Notes: generated by a model from the letters alone, not told the origin. A stretch of DNA of 64,000 nt from Aquabacter sp. L1I39 (GCF_017742835.1 NZ_CP072392.1:4239695-4303694); one strand, 5' to 3'; counted from the first letter of the stretch, positions 33,774 through 42,652 are shown. Made by a program: numbers and translations.

Positions 33774-34996
33774 CGGCCGCGCCCCGAGAGGGCGAACAGG
33801 CGGTCGGGCAGGTTCCTCCCATGCTCGGCTTCTGGCTCACCTTGCTGCTGGCGGTGGGCGGCGGCATCGTGGTGGCGAACCTCTATTATGCCCAGCCGCT
33901 GCTGGCCCCCATCAGCGAGGCGCTCGGCATTGCCCCTTGGGCGGCTGGCATCGCCATGACCGTGACGCAGGTGGGCTACGGGATCGGCCTGCTCCTGGTG
34001 GTGCCGCTGGGCGACCGTTTCGAGAACCGGCGCCTCATCGTCGCGACGCTGCTGGTGGTGGCGGGGTCGCTGCTGGCGGCGGGGCTCGCGGCCAATGCGC
34101 CGCTCTTCCTCGCCGCCTGCTTCTCCATCGGCGTCTCGGCTTCGGTGGCGCAGATCCTGGTGCCTTATGCCTCCCATCTCGCCGCGCCGGCCGACCGGGG
34201 GCGTGTGGTGGGCAATGTCATGTCCGGAGTACTCCTGGGCATGATGCTGGCGCGGCCCGTCGCCAGCCTGATGGCGGATGCCCATGGCTGGCGTGCGGTG
34301 TTTCTGGGCTCTTGCGCCGTGGTGACGGTGCTCGCGCTGGTGATGGCGCTGGTGGTGCCCCGGCGCACGCCCTCCGATGGCTTTCGCTATCGCACGCTGT
34401 TCCGATCTCTGCGCGCGCTGCTAGTGGATCACCCCGCCCTCCGTCGCCGCGCTGCCATTCAATTCTGCCTGTTCGGTGCTTTCACACTGTTCTGGACGGT
34501 GATCCCCCTCCTCCTGGCAAGTTCCGCCTTCGGAATGACGCAGAAGGGCATCGCCATCTTCGCCCTGCTGGGCGTGACGGGCGCGGGGGCCGCACCCCTT
34601 GTGGGCTGGGCATCTGACCGAGGCTGGGGACGCCTCGGAGCGCTTGCCGGCATCCTCGCTTCCGTCGTGGCGTTCGCACTGTGCCTGATGGCGGGAGCCG
34701 GGCACAGCGGGCTGGTGCTGCTGGTCGTCGCCGGCATTCTTCTCGATTGCGGCGTCGCCTGCTCGCTGGTGGTGGGGCAGCGCACGATCCTCACCTTGGG
34801 CTCAGAAGGGCGCAGCCGGGTCAATGGGTTGTTCTTCTCCATCTTCTATTCGGGCGGCGCGATCGGCTCCGCGGTGGGCGCCTGGGCCATGGTCGTGGGT
34901 GGCTGGACCCTGGCCATGGGGATCGGCCTTGCCGTGGTTCTGGTGGCCTTTGCGCTCCATGTCACGGAGCGGACGAGCGGCGCATCGGCCCATTAG
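33770..34996 (+). CDS. MFS transporter (sugar/drug efflux type)
   Basis: A 408-residue major-facilitator permease with 12 predicted membrane segments. NLYYAQPLLAPISEALG at the first helix and the loop GDRFENRRLI are typical of the DHA1/YnfM-like group. The second half has GWASDRGWGRLGAL. The ATG at 33770 overlaps the TauE-like stop. GTG at 33764 is an alternative. Uptake or export direction cannot be told from sequence. Confidence 0.86.
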   Translation: MTAAPREGEQAVGQVPPMLGFWLTLLLAVGGGIVVANLYYAQPLLAPISEALGIAPWAAGIAMTVTQVGYGIGLLLVVPLGDRFENRRLIVATLLVVAGSLLAAGLAANAPLFLAACFSIGVSASVAQILVPYASHLAAPADRGRVVGNVMSGVLLGMMLARPVASLMADAHGWRAVFLGSCAVVTVLALVMALVVPRRTPSDGFRYRTLFRSLRALLVDHPALRRRAAIQFCLFGAFTLFWTVIPLLLASSAFGMTQKGIAIFALLGVTGAGAAPLVGWASDRGWGRLGALAGILASVVAFALCLMAGAGHSGLVLLVVAGILLDCGVACSLVVGQRTILTLGSEGRSRVNGLFFSIFYSGGAIGSAVGAWAMVVGGWTLAMGIGLAVVLVAFALHVTERTSGASAH

Positions 34997-35110
34997 AAAA
35001 ACGACTGGCAAACAGAAGACTTCATAATTTGTGCCGCAGGCGCGACGCCAGCAAAGTGCAGCGGACCGGGGCGCGGCGCCCCGCAACACGCTGAAAACAG
35101 GGAAAGACGC

Positions 35111-36100
35111 ATGCTCAAGGTTGGACTCATCGGAATGGGGTGGTGGGGCGGCACCATGCTGCGCGTGCTGGCCGGCAGCCCGGACATCCGCATCGTGGCA
35201 GCCACCGACGTCGACCCCGCCAAGGCGGCGCTGGCGGCAGAGCGTGATGCTCGCTTTCTCCCGAGTTTTGAGGCGGTTATCGCGGACCCTGAGGTGCAGG
35301 GCGTCATCCTGTGCACCCCGCAGCAATTCCATGCGGAGCAGATCGTCGCCGCCGCGACCGCCGGCAAGCACGTCTTCTGCGAGAAGCCTTTGTGCCTGAC
35401 GCGGGCGGACGCGGAGCGCGCCGTGGCGGTATGCCGGGCGCACAACCGGGTGCTGGGCGTCGGCCATGAGCGCCGGTTCGAGCCGCCGATCATCGACCTG
35501 ATGAACCGCATCAAGGCGGGCGAGCTGGGCACCATTCTCCAGGTGGAGGCCAATTTCAGCCAGGACAAGTTCTTAGCCCTGCCGCCCGGAAACTGGCGTA
35601 TCAGCGCGTCCAACCCGGTGGGACCGGTCACCGCCACCGGCATCCATCTGCTGGACCTGTCCACCGCCATTCTAGGGCCGGCGGAGCGGGCTTTGACCTC
35701 GCTCTCGACGCTCGCCACCTCGTTCGAGAATGGCGACACGCTGGCCATGACGCTCAACTTCAAGTCCGGCGCCAATGCACTGCTCTCGGCCATCCTGACC
35801 ACGCCCTTCGACGGCCGCATCGCGGTCTATGGCTCCACCGGATGGGCCGAGGTGCGCGACAAGGCGCATCCGGAAAATTCGGAAGGCTGGACCGCCACTT
35901 ACGTCGTTCGCGGCAAGCCGCGGGAAGACCTGGAATACCCGCCTGCCCCCGCGGTGCGCGCCAATCTGGAGGCGTTCGCCCGGGCCGCCGAGGGCAAGGA
36001 GACCTATCCCATCTCCATGGACCAGATGATCGAGAATGTGGCTGCCCTGGAAGCGGTCTTCGCATCCGCCAAGTCCGGCGGCATCGCCATGGTCCCCTGA
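35111..36100 (+). CDS. Gfo/Idh/MocA-family oxidoreductase
   Basis: A 329-residue NAD(P)-dependent dehydrogenase. The Rossmann fold opens with KVGLIGMGWWGGTMLRVLAG. The family motif G-K-H-V-F-C-E-K-P-L (about residue 95) provides the catalytic Lys. The C-terminal alpha/beta domain begins IDLMNRIKAGELGTILQVEA and includes a GIHLLDLS segment with the active-site His. Substrates are usually sugars, inositols or related acids. A GGGAAAG site precedes the ATG. A hairpin lies 9 bp after the stop. Confidence 0.88.
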   Translation: MLKVGLIGMGWWGGTMLRVLAGSPDIRIVAATDVDPAKAALAAERDARFLPSFEAVIADPEVQGVILCTPQQFHAEQIVAAATAGKHVFCEKPLCLTRADAERAVAVCRAHNRVLGVGHERRFEPPIIDLMNRIKAGELGTILQVEANFSQDKFLALPPGNWRISASNPVGPVTATGIHLLDLSTAILGPAERALTSLSTLATSFENGDTLAMTLNFKSGANALLSAILTTPFDGRIAVYGSTGWAEVRDKAHPENSEGWTATYVVRGKPREDLEYPPAPAVRANLEAFARAAEGKETYPISMDQMIENVAALEAVFASAKSGGIAMVP

Positions 36101-36108
36101 GGTGTCAC

Positions 36109-36132
36109 GGCGGGCGCGCTCGCGCGTCCGCC
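36109..36132 (+). terminator. Hairpin after the Gfo/Idh/MocA gene
   Basis: GGCGGGCGCG-ctcg-CGCGTCCGCC, 10-bp stem with one G-U, then CTTT. Confidence 0.5.
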
Positions 36133-36219
36133 CTTTGCCAGCGGCGGCCGGGCGTGCGAGCCTGACCGAAAGGGAGGGTCGCGCGGCACGCGCCGCGCGC
36201 GCAAAGAACGGACGTCCAA

Positions 36220-37158
36220 GTGGCTGAAAGCCTGAGAGAAATCCGCCTGTTCGTGGCCGCCTATGAGGAGCGGTCGTTCACGGCGGCCGCCAATCGCGAA
36301 CACGGCACCCAGTCCGGCGTCTCGCAGCATATTCGCAAGCTGGAAGAGCGGTTTGGCGTTCGCCTGTTCTCCCGCGACAAGGGGCGCGTCACGCCCACTC
36401 CGGCGGGGGATGCCTATTACAGCCGCTGTGTGGAAATGCTGCGGCTCCACGAGGCGACGCACCAGACCATGCTGATGTTCGGCTCGGGCGTCTCCGGCGA
36501 CATTGCGGTGGGGCTGATGCCCACCATGACGCGGGTGACGCTGGCGCCCGCCATGCGGCGCTTCATCGCCGCCTATCCCAATGTGTCGGTGCGGGTGGTG
36601 GAGGCGTTCAGCCCGATCCTGACCCAGTCGGTGTTGAATGGCGAGCTGGACTTTGCGATCGTGCCGTCCATTCCGGGCCGTCCGGGCCTGAAATCACAGC
36701 ACTTTCTGACCACCCACGAGACGCTGGTGAGCCGCTTGGAGCCCGCTCGCCACCTCAAGCCCGTGCGGCTGCGGACGCTCGGGCCGTTGAAGCTGGTCCT
36801 GCCCTCCGTCGCCAACACCCGCCGCACCCTGATCGAGACCTATATTGCCTCGAACAGCGTGCAGGTGGAGCGGATGCTGGAGATGGATTCCATGATGGGC
36901 ACGCTGGATTTCGTCGCCACCTCCGACTGGCGGACCGTGGTGCCGGCCATCATGCTGGCGGCGGACATCGACCGGCTGCCTTTGTCGGTGCAGCCGATTG
37001 TCGATCCGGTTCAACCGCTTGACCTTGTCTTGATCGAGCCTTCGAGCCGGGTGATCGTGCCCCCGGCGGCGGCCTTCCTGGAGCTTCTGCGGGAAGAGGC
37101 GGTGCGGCTCAACCGGTTTTGGACCGGCTATTTCGAGGACGAGGCCCCCGCCGCCTGA
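36220..37158 (+). CDS. LysR-family transcriptional regulator
   Basis: A 312-residue regulator starting at GTG. The winged helix reads IRLFVAAYEERSFTAAANRE, then SQSGVSQHIRKLEERFG-like sequence with LFSRDKGRVTPT. The effector domain begins VSGDIAVGLMPTMTRV. Its stop is 12 bp from that of the convergent flavin reductase. It probably controls part of the surrounding catabolic genes; a specific LysR box was not identified. Confidence 0.92.
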   Translation: MAESLREIRLFVAAYEERSFTAAANREHGTQSGVSQHIRKLEERFGVRLFSRDKGRVTPTPAGDAYYSRCVEMLRLHEATHQTMLMFGSGVSGDIAVGLMPTMTRVTLAPAMRRFIAAYPNVSVRVVEAFSPILTQSVLNGELDFAIVPSIPGRPGLKSQHFLTTHETLVSRLEPARHLKPVRLRTLGPLKLVLPSVANTRRTLIETYIASNSVQVERMLEMDSMMGTLDFVATSDWRTVVPAIMLAADIDRLPLSVQPIVDPVQPLDLVLIEPSSRVIVPPAAAFLELLREEAVRLNRFWTGYFEDEAPAA

Positions 37159-37170
37159 GGGGGCCGAGCC

Positions 37171-37671
37171 TCAGCCGCCGTGCAGCCGGCGGAAGCCGCC
37201 GCGGTGATAGACGAGGGGGGCATGCCCACGATCTTGTAGGGCGGTGACTTCGCCCACATAGATCTCGTGGTCCCCGCCCGGATAGCGGGCATAGACCCGG
37301 CATTCCATATGGGCGGCGGTGTCGGCCAAAACGGGCGCGCCATTGAGGCCGGGAGCATGGTCCACATCGGCGAACTTGTTCTCGGCGGGGGTGGCGAAGC
37401 GGCGGCCGAGCGCTTCCTGGTGCTCGGCCAAGATGTTGATATTGAAGACGTTGCTCGCCTGGAATGCCGGCAGGCTCGGCGCCTTCAGGGCCAAGCTCCA
37501 CAGGATGAGCGGCGGGTCCAGCGACACCGAGTTGAAGGAATTGATGGTCAGCCCCACCGGGCGCCCGCCGCTCCCATTGGTGGTCACCACCACCACGCCG
37601 GTCGCGAAAGCCCCGAGGACGTCGCGGAAATGGCGCGGAAGAATGGGGTTCAAGGTTTCCAGGTCGGACAT
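37171..37671 (-). CDS. NAD(P)H:flavin oxidoreductase (HpaC-like)
   Basis: A 166-residue FMN-binding split-barrel reductase. FRDVLGAFATGVVVVTT, then GLTINSFNSVSLDPPLILWS is the flavin-binding signature, and FNINILAEHQEALGRRFA follows. The C-terminal DHEIYVGEVTAL carries the conserved H. Such enzymes hand reduced flavin to a monooxygenase; the LLM gene at 31779 is the obvious partner. No clear Shine-Dalgarno precedes the ATG at 37671. An AT-rich patch with AAATTA / TAATTT arms lies about 70 bp upstream. Confidence 0.9.
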   Translation of the reverse strand: MSDLETLNPILPRHFRDVLGAFATGVVVVTTNGSGGRPVGLTINSFNSVSLDPPLILWSLALKAPSLPAFQASNVFNINILAEHQEALGRRFATPAENKFADVDHAPGLNGAPVLADTAAHMECRVYARYPGGDHEIYVGEVTALQDRGHAPLVYHRGGFRRLHGG

Positions 37672-37807
37672 TTCGGCTGTTGTTCCTCAGCGGCTCCAAT
37701 TGGGGGCCACCTTGGGGGCATCGGGCCATGATTTCAAATTATGATCTTTAATTTCGTCCATCATGGGGACTGATCCGCCGGGGCAGGTCGCCCCGGCGGG
37801 TGGAAGG

Positions 37808-38530
37808 TCAGGCGGCCAGCCCGCAATCCTTCGGGGTGGGAGCCCTGCGGGCGAGGCCGTCGAACGCGTCCAGCAGGCGCTCGCGCCAGGCATGGACGGG
37901 ATCGGCCTCTTCCAGCACCTCCAAATCGGAGACGCAGCGGATCCACATGAAGACGCCGAAGGCCGCATAGTCGCCATAGGCGTGGGTGTCGCCGCACACA
38001 AAGGGCTGGTGCTGGAGCATGGCGCGCAGGGGCGTGAGCGTCTGGCGGAAGGCGGCGACGCGCGCGTCCACATCGCCGGCCACCTCTTCCAGGGCCTTGC
38101 CGAACCGCTTCTCGCGGGAGGTGCGGAAATAGTCCCGGTCCTCCTGAGCAATGCGGCCATAGATGGTCAGCATCATGGCCGGCGCGATGGTGGCCATGGG
38201 GCCGGTATCGGCCCAGCTGTTGACGAAGCGGGCAAGGCCACGCCCCGCCGCGCCGCCGAACAAGGAGGGGCGGTCGGGATAGCGCTCTTCCAGGTGGCAG
38301 GCGATGCGGAAGGAATCGCTGATCGCCTCGCCCTGGTCCACCAGCACCGGCACGGCGCCCTGGCCGGAAAAGGCGATCTCCTCCTTCTGGGTGAAGCGCC
38401 ACGGCACGCCGTCCACGTCGAGCCCCTTATGGGCCAGCGCCAGGCGCACCTTCCAGCAATGGGGGCTGAAGCGCAGGCGGGGGTCGGCGCCGGCCAGTTC
38501 GTAGAGGGTGATGGGAGCGGATGCGGTCAT
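37808..38530 (-). CDS. Glutathione S-transferase family protein (second in operon)
   Basis: A 240-residue soluble enzyme. The thioredoxin-like N-terminal domain reads ITLYELAGADPRLRFSPHCW, then VPVLVDQGEAISDSFRIACHL carries the Glu/Asp-Ser glutathione contact. The helical C-terminal domain includes PFVCGDTHAYGDYAAFGVF. S-P-H-C in place of the usual S-P-x-x may give a catalytic Ser or Cys. The start overlaps the preceding GST stop (ATGA). Substrate unknown; a role in ring-cleavage product isomerisation or dehalogenation is possible in this context. Confidence 0.86.
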   Translation of the reverse strand: MTASAPITLYELAGADPRLRFSPHCWKVRLALAHKGLDVDGVPWRFTQKEEIAFSGQGAVPVLVDQGEAISDSFRIACHLEERYPDRPSLFGGAAGRGLARFVNSWADTGPMATIAPAMMLTIYGRIAQEDRDYFRTSREKRFGKALEEVAGDVDARVAAFRQTLTPLRAMLQHQPFVCGDTHAYGDYAAFGVFMWIRCVSDLEVLEEADPVHAWRERLLDAFDGLARRAPTPKDCGLAA

Positions 38531-39234
38531 GCGGTGCCTCCGGCGGGGAGTTGGGCGCTCTGGTTGAAAAGGAGGCTGCGGGACGCCTCGCTCACGGTGG
38601 GCACGGTATTGATGGACGCGGCGATTTCATAGGTCTTCACCACCGACGGGCGGGCGGAAATGGCCTCGAACCAGCGCTTCACATGGGGGAAGTCGTCCAG
38701 GTTCTGCCCGTGCCGGGAATGGGAGCGCACCCAGGGATAGGCGGCGATGTCGGCGATGGAGAAGTCCCCGCCCATATAGTCCGCCACCGCCAGCCGGCGG
38801 TCGAGCACCCCATAAAGGCGATTGGATTCCTTCACATAGCGCTGGGCGGCATAAGGCACGTGCTCGGGGGCATAATGCAGGAAGTGGTGGGCCTGCCCGG
38901 CCATGGGGCCAAGGCCCGCCATCTGCCAATAGAGCCACTCCAGCGTCTGGAAGCGGGCGCGGGGCGCCTTGGGCAGGAGCTTGCCCGTCTTGTCCGCCAG
39001 ATATTCCAGAATCGCGCCGGATTCGAACACCGAAAGGGGGCCTTCACCGTCCTGCGGCGCGTGGTCGATGATGGCGGGGATGCGGTTGTTGGGGCTCACA
39101 GCCAGGAAGTCCGGCTTGAACTGGTCGCCGGTGGAGATGTTGACCGGGGTGATCTTGTAGTCGAGCCCCAATTCTTCCAGCGCGATGACGATCTTATGGC
39201 CGTTGGGCGTGGTCCAGTAGAGCAGTTCGATCAT
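38527..39234 (-). CDS. Glutathione S-transferase family protein (YghU/Nu-class-like, first in operon)
   Basis: A 235-residue soluble enzyme: MIELLYWTTPNGHKIVIALE, then VSPNNRIPAIIDH and SVFESGAILEYLADKTG for glutathione binding. The C-terminal domain has WLYWQMAGLGPMAGQAHHF, the pattern of the Nu/Ure2p-like GSTs with disulfide-bond reductase or peroxidase activity. It heads a two-gene operon divergent from a TetR gene; twin palindromes lie between them. Confidence 0.9.
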   Translation of the reverse strand: MIELLYWTTPNGHKIVIALEELGLDYKITPVNISTGDQFKPDFLAVSPNNRIPAIIDHAPQDGEGPLSVFESGAILEYLADKTGKLLPKAPRARFQTLEWLYWQMAGLGPMAGQAHHFLHYAPEHVPYAAQRYVKESNRLYGVLDRRLAVADYMGGDFSIADIAAYPWVRSHSRHGQNLDDFPHVKRWFEAISARPSVVKTYEIAASINTVPTVSEASRSLLFNQSAQLPAGGTA

Positions 39235-39311
39235 GCCGTCCTCCCAGAGCGGGCGCCGGGCCTTCGGGGCGGCGGATGTGCCCCTTGGAAGGTCCCTTGC
39301 CCCGTGGCATG

Positions 39312-39329
39312 CTTGACATGAGTGTCAAG
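39312..39329. promoter_or_regulatory. TetR operator candidate 1 (gst/tetR intergenic)
   Basis: CTTGACA-tgag-TGTCAAG, perfect 7-bp arms. Its centre is 18 bp from that of the second site, and both lie between divergent genes. Confidence 0.7.
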
Positions 39330-39347
39330 TTTGACGCTTGTGTCAAG
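39330..39347. promoter_or_regulatory. TetR operator candidate 2 (gst/tetR intergenic)
   Basis: TTTGACG-cttg-TGTCAAG, the same 7-4-7 layout as site 1 with two mismatches in the left arm. Confidence 0.6.
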
Positions 39348-39389
39348 AATGAACTGCCAGCCGGAAGGGCGGGCGTGCGAGGGGTGACG

Positions 39390-39971
39390 ATGGCGGGTGT
39401 GCGGCGGTTCGAGGAGGACGAGGTGCTGGCGCGGGCCGAGGCGGTGTTCCGCCGCAAGGGCTTCGAGGCCACCTCCATGTGCGACCTTGCCGAGGCCACC
39501 GGTGTGCAGCGGGGCAGCCTCTACAACGCTTATGGCGACAAGGAAGCCCTGTTCCTGCGCGCCTTCGATGCTTACGAGGCGCGCATCGTCGGTGCGGTGG
39601 AATCTGCGCTCGCGGGCGCGCCGGGCGCTGCCGGCCTGGAGCGCCTGTTCGAGACGCTGATCGCCAACATGACCTTCAACGACGCCGCGCGCGGCTGCCT
39701 CACCACCCGGCTGGCCGCCGAGGGGGATCTGGCCAGCCCCAAGGTCGCCGTGCGCGTGCGTGCACTTCTCTCCCGCCTTGAGACCGCGATCGGCACCGCC
39801 CTGGACCGGCCAGAGGCCCGCGCCGGCCTCGCCTTGCCGCCCCCGGACGCGGCGCGCCTCATCGTGACCTTCACGCGCGGCCTTGCGGTGATGGAGCGCG
39901 TCCACGGTGATCCCACCCGCCTGCGGGCGACGGCGCGGGACCTGGCGCGGCTGCTTTATCCGGTGGGGTGA
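39390..39971 (+). CDS. TetR-family regulator divergent from the GST operon
   Basis: A 193-residue repressor. The helix-turn-helix reads AEAVFRRKGFEATSMCDLAE, then VQRGSLYNAYGDKEALF; the C-terminal part (RGCLTTRLAAEGDLASPKVA) is like the TetR_C_16 group that responds to electrophiles. The ATG at 39390 follows GAGGGG; GTG 39384 is possible, whereas starts further upstream would place the twin operators inside the gene. It likely represses itself and the GST operon. Confidence 0.86.
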   Translation: MAGVRRFEEDEVLARAEAVFRRKGFEATSMCDLAEATGVQRGSLYNAYGDKEALFLRAFDAYEARIVGAVESALAGAPGAAGLERLFETLIANMTFNDAARGCLTTRLAAEGDLASPKVAVRVRALLSRLETAIGTALDRPEARAGLALPPPDAARLIVTFTRGLAVMERVHGDPTRLRATARDLARLLYPVG

Positions 39972-40276
39972 GGGGGCGGAGCGTTCGGCCACCGGACGGA
40001 CGAGATCCAGGCCGCAGCGCCCTTTACGGTCATGCCCGGGCTCGTCCCGGGCATCCACGGCCATCCGCTCGTGCGACGCCGGAAAGGGGGCGCCCGGTCA
40101 TTCTCCGTGGATGGCCGGGACGAGCCCGGCCATGACCGATGGAGAGGGTGCGTCGGGGCGTGTGGACGGCTGCAAGCGGTTGGCAGGGAAGAAAAGCGTG
40201 GCGCGCTTTCCGTTCCAAATCAATCGCCGGACCTCGGCCGTTTGAAACCCGGCCTGCTCCTCACCGCATCTACCCC
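39972..40276. other. Gene-free stretch holding a REP-like element
   Basis: These 305 bases lie between the convergent tetR and otnK genes. They contain the inverted repeat at 40027-40138. Nothing else in them has gene-like features. Confidence 0.6.
40027..40138. repeat. REP-like inverted repeat (two 34-nt arms, each a hairpin)
   Basis: The arms at 40027-40060 and 40105-40138 are complementary at 32 of 34 positions. Each arm also folds alone: ATGCCCGGG-ctcgt-CCCGGGCAT on the left and ATGGCCGGG-acgag-CCCGGCCAT on the right. The two differences are compensatory within each hairpin. The sequence resembles the abundant GTCATGGCCGGG-type palindromic elements of Rhizobiales. Confidence 0.8.
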
Positions 40277-41551
40277 TCACCGCACCTGCACCAGCGCCCG
40301 CGCGAAAAAGTCCGGGCCGCCGAAATTGCCGGACTTCAAGGCGAGGCGCAGGGGCTTGGGCGTGCCGAGGGCGGCCAGAACGGGCACGCCGGCGGCGATT
40401 TCCGGGCCCACTTGGAAAGCGGGGATCATCAGGCGATCCACCACCGCGCCGGAAGTTTCGCCCCCCGCCACGATGAGGCGATGGACGCCCGAGGCCACAA
40501 GGCGCTCGGCCAAGGTGGCGCAGGCCTGCTCGATGGCATGGCCGGCGGCCTCCCGCCCGAACCGGGCCTGGAGCGCACGCACCCCTTCCGGCGTGTCGCT
40601 GGCTGCGATCACCACCGGGCCTGGCGCCATTCGCGCCCTGGCCCAGTCCAGGGCGTCTTCCAGCGCGGCGTCCGCATCGGTGACGAGGCGGGTGCCGTCG
40701 AGCCTTAGGACGGGCATGGTGCGCTCCGCCACCCGCAACTGCTCCAGCGTGGCGGCGGAGCAACTGCCCGCCAGAATGGCTGCCGGCCCGCCCACCGGAG
40801 CGAAGGGGGCGGCGCCCGCACGAGGCGCCACCGCCCCCGAAGCCACCAAAGCGCGGGCCAAGCCCAGGCCCAGGCCCGAGGCGCCGGTGGAGACCTTGTG
40901 GCCGAGGGCGGCGCGGCCCAGTGTCTCCAGGTGCCGCTCGAACACCGCATCGGCGATCACCGCGCCCATGCCGGCGGCGGCGAGGGATGCGAACCGCTCG
41001 GCCACCGCCCCGTCGCCCGCTTCCACCACCGAAAGGGGCAGGTGCCCCACCGGATGGGCGGACTGGCGGGCGAGCACCCGCCGCAGGTCGGAATCCCGCA
41101 TGGGATTCAACGGATGGTCCTTCAGCGGGCTTTCATTCAGGGGCAGGTCACCCACGAAAAGATGGCCCTGATAGACCGTGCGCAAGGTCTCGGGAAAAGC
41201 GGGGGTGACGAGGGCCAGCGGAGCGCCCGCATCGGTGCGCAAGGCATCGGTGACGGGGCCGATATTGCCGGCATCGGTGGAATCGAAGGTGGAGCAGATC
41301 TTGAACAGGATGTGACCGACGCCCCGCGCCTCCAGCCAGTCCCGGGCGGTGCGCGCCATCGCCACCGCCTCGGGCGCGGGAATGGAGCGGCTTTTCAGGG
41401 CCACCACCACCGCATCCACCTCGGGCAAGGCGAAGTCGCCGGGCGGCAGGCCGATGGTCTGCACGGTGCGCAGGCCCGCGCGGGTGAAGGTGTTGGCGAG
41501 ATCCGAGGCGCCGGTATAGTCGTCGGCGATGGCGGCGAGCGGCAGGGCCAT
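40277..41551 (-). CDS. otnK: 3-oxo-tetronate kinase (DUF1537 / four-carbon acid sugar kinase)
   Basis: A 424-residue kinase of the four-carbon acid sugar family. The N-terminal domain shows LAAIADDYTGASDLANTF and ILFKICSTFDSTDAGNIGP. The C-terminal nucleotide-binding part shows RLIVAGGETSGAVVDRL, GPEIAAGVPVL and LALKSGNFGGPDFF. OtnK phosphorylates 3-oxo-tetronate in L-threonate or D-erythronate breakdown. It is 3 bp downstream of ltnD, so they form one operon. Length matches known OtnK. Confidence 0.92.
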   Translation of the reverse strand: MALPLAAIADDYTGASDLANTFTRAGLRTVQTIGLPPGDFALPEVDAVVVALKSRSIPAPEAVAMARTARDWLEARGVGHILFKICSTFDSTDAGNIGPVTDALRTDAGAPLALVTPAFPETLRTVYQGHLFVGDLPLNESPLKDHPLNPMRDSDLRRVLARQSAHPVGHLPLSVVEAGDGAVAERFASLAAAGMGAVIADAVFERHLETLGRAALGHKVSTGASGLGLGLARALVASGAVAPRAGAAPFAPVGGPAAILAGSCSAATLEQLRVAERTMPVLRLDGTRLVTDADAALEDALDWARARMAPGPVVIAASDTPEGVRALQARFGREAAGHAIEQACATLAERLVASGVHRLIVAGGETSGAVVDRLMIPAFQVGPEIAAGVPVLAALGTPKPLRLALKSGNFGGPDFFARALVQVR

Positions 41552-41554
41552 GGC

Positions 41555-42496
41555 TCAGGCCTCCTCGGTCTGGGAGGCCGGCAGGGTGGTGCCGGAGAGC
41601 TGGGCATAGAGCCGGGCGAGGGAGGAATCATCGTCCCGCCCCATGCCGGCGCCGGCGGCGGCCAGATACATCTGCAAGGCGGCGGCGGCGAGCGGCACGG
41701 GATAGCGGGCGGAGCGCGCCATGTCCTGGATGATGCCGAGATCCTTCACGAAGATTTCCACTGCGCTCAGGGGCTTGTAATCCCCCGCCAGGACGTGGGG
41801 CATACGGTTCTCGAACATCCAGGAATTGCCGGCCGAGGCGGTGATGACCTCATAGACCTTGGCGAGGTCGAGATTCTGTTTGGCCGCGAAGGTCATGGCC
41901 TCGCACGCGGCGGCGATGTGCACGCCCGCCAGCAACTGGTTGATCATCTTGAAGGCGGCGCCCGTGCCGGCCGCGTCTCCCAGCGCATAGACCTTGGCGG
42001 CCATGGCTTCCAGCGCCGGGCGGGCCTTGGCGAAGGCCTCGGGCCGGCCGGAGGCGAGCACGGTCAGTTCGCCCTTCGCGGCGCGGGCGGCGCCGCCGGA
42101 AATGGGGGCATCCAGATAGAGCCGGCCGCGCGCCTCCAGCGTTGAGGCCAGGCGGCGGGCCACGTCCGGATCCATGGTGGCGCTGGAGATGAAGACGGCG
42201 CCCTCGGGCATGGCATCGGCCACGCCGGAGGGCCCGAACAGCACCGCCTCGGTCTGGGCGGCGTTCACCACCACGCTCACCACCACATCCGCGCCGCGCA
42301 CGGCCTCCGCCGGGCTGGCGGCGGCGGAACCACCTTCCGCCTGAAGCCGCGCCATGGGCTCGGCCGCCACGTCGAAGCCGGTGACGGCAAAGCCCGCGCG
42401 CAGGAGCGAGGCGGCCATGCCGTAGCCCATGGAGCCGAGGCCGATGACAGCGGCGCGCGGGGCGCCGGGAGAAGCGGGGTGGGGCGAGGGGGACAT
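41555..42496 (-). CDS. ltnD: L-threonate dehydrogenase
   Basis: A 313-residue member of the beta-hydroxyacid dehydrogenase family. The NAD fold opens AAVIGLGSMGYGMAASLLRAG. FISSATMDPDVARRL is the second motif, LYLDAPISGGAARAAKGELT the substrate loop, and GAAFKMINQLLAGVHIA carries the catalytic Lys. High similarity of layout to LtnD, plus the adjacent otnK and nearby otnC, supports oxidation of L-threonate to 2-oxo-tetronate. The start at 42496 faces the LacI-type palindromes. Confidence 0.9.
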   Translation of the reverse strand: MSPSPHPASPGAPRAAVIGLGSMGYGMAASLLRAGFAVTGFDVAAEPMARLQAEGGSAAASPAEAVRGADVVVSVVVNAAQTEAVLFGPSGVADAMPEGAVFISSATMDPDVARRLASTLEARGRLYLDAPISGGAARAAKGELTVLASGRPEAFAKARPALEAMAAKVYALGDAAGTGAAFKMINQLLAGVHIAAACEAMTFAAKQNLDLAKVYEVITASAGNSWMFENRMPHVLAGDYKPLSAVEIFVKDLGIIQDMARSARYPVPLAAAALQMYLAAAGAGMGRDDDSSLARLYAQLSGTTLPASQTEEA

Positions 42497-42629
42497 GAAA
42501 GGCTCCGGGCGCAATCCTCCCGGCGGCCGCCTGCGCCGGGGCGCGCCGCCCTTTTGCCGGTGCGCTCCCGCTGCGGCGGGCGTCGCGGCCGCCGGCATTG
42601 GAGCGTCGGGAGGACAGCTATAGAAGGCG

Positions 42630-42645
42630 TTGGCAGCGCTGCCAA
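42630..42645. promoter_or_regulatory. LacI-type operator 1
   Basis: TTGGCAGCGCTGCCAA is a perfect 16-bp palindrome with the central CG of LacI-family sites. It lies between divergent ltnD and lacI-type genes. Confidence 0.85.
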
Positions 42646-42652
42646 TGGGTTT

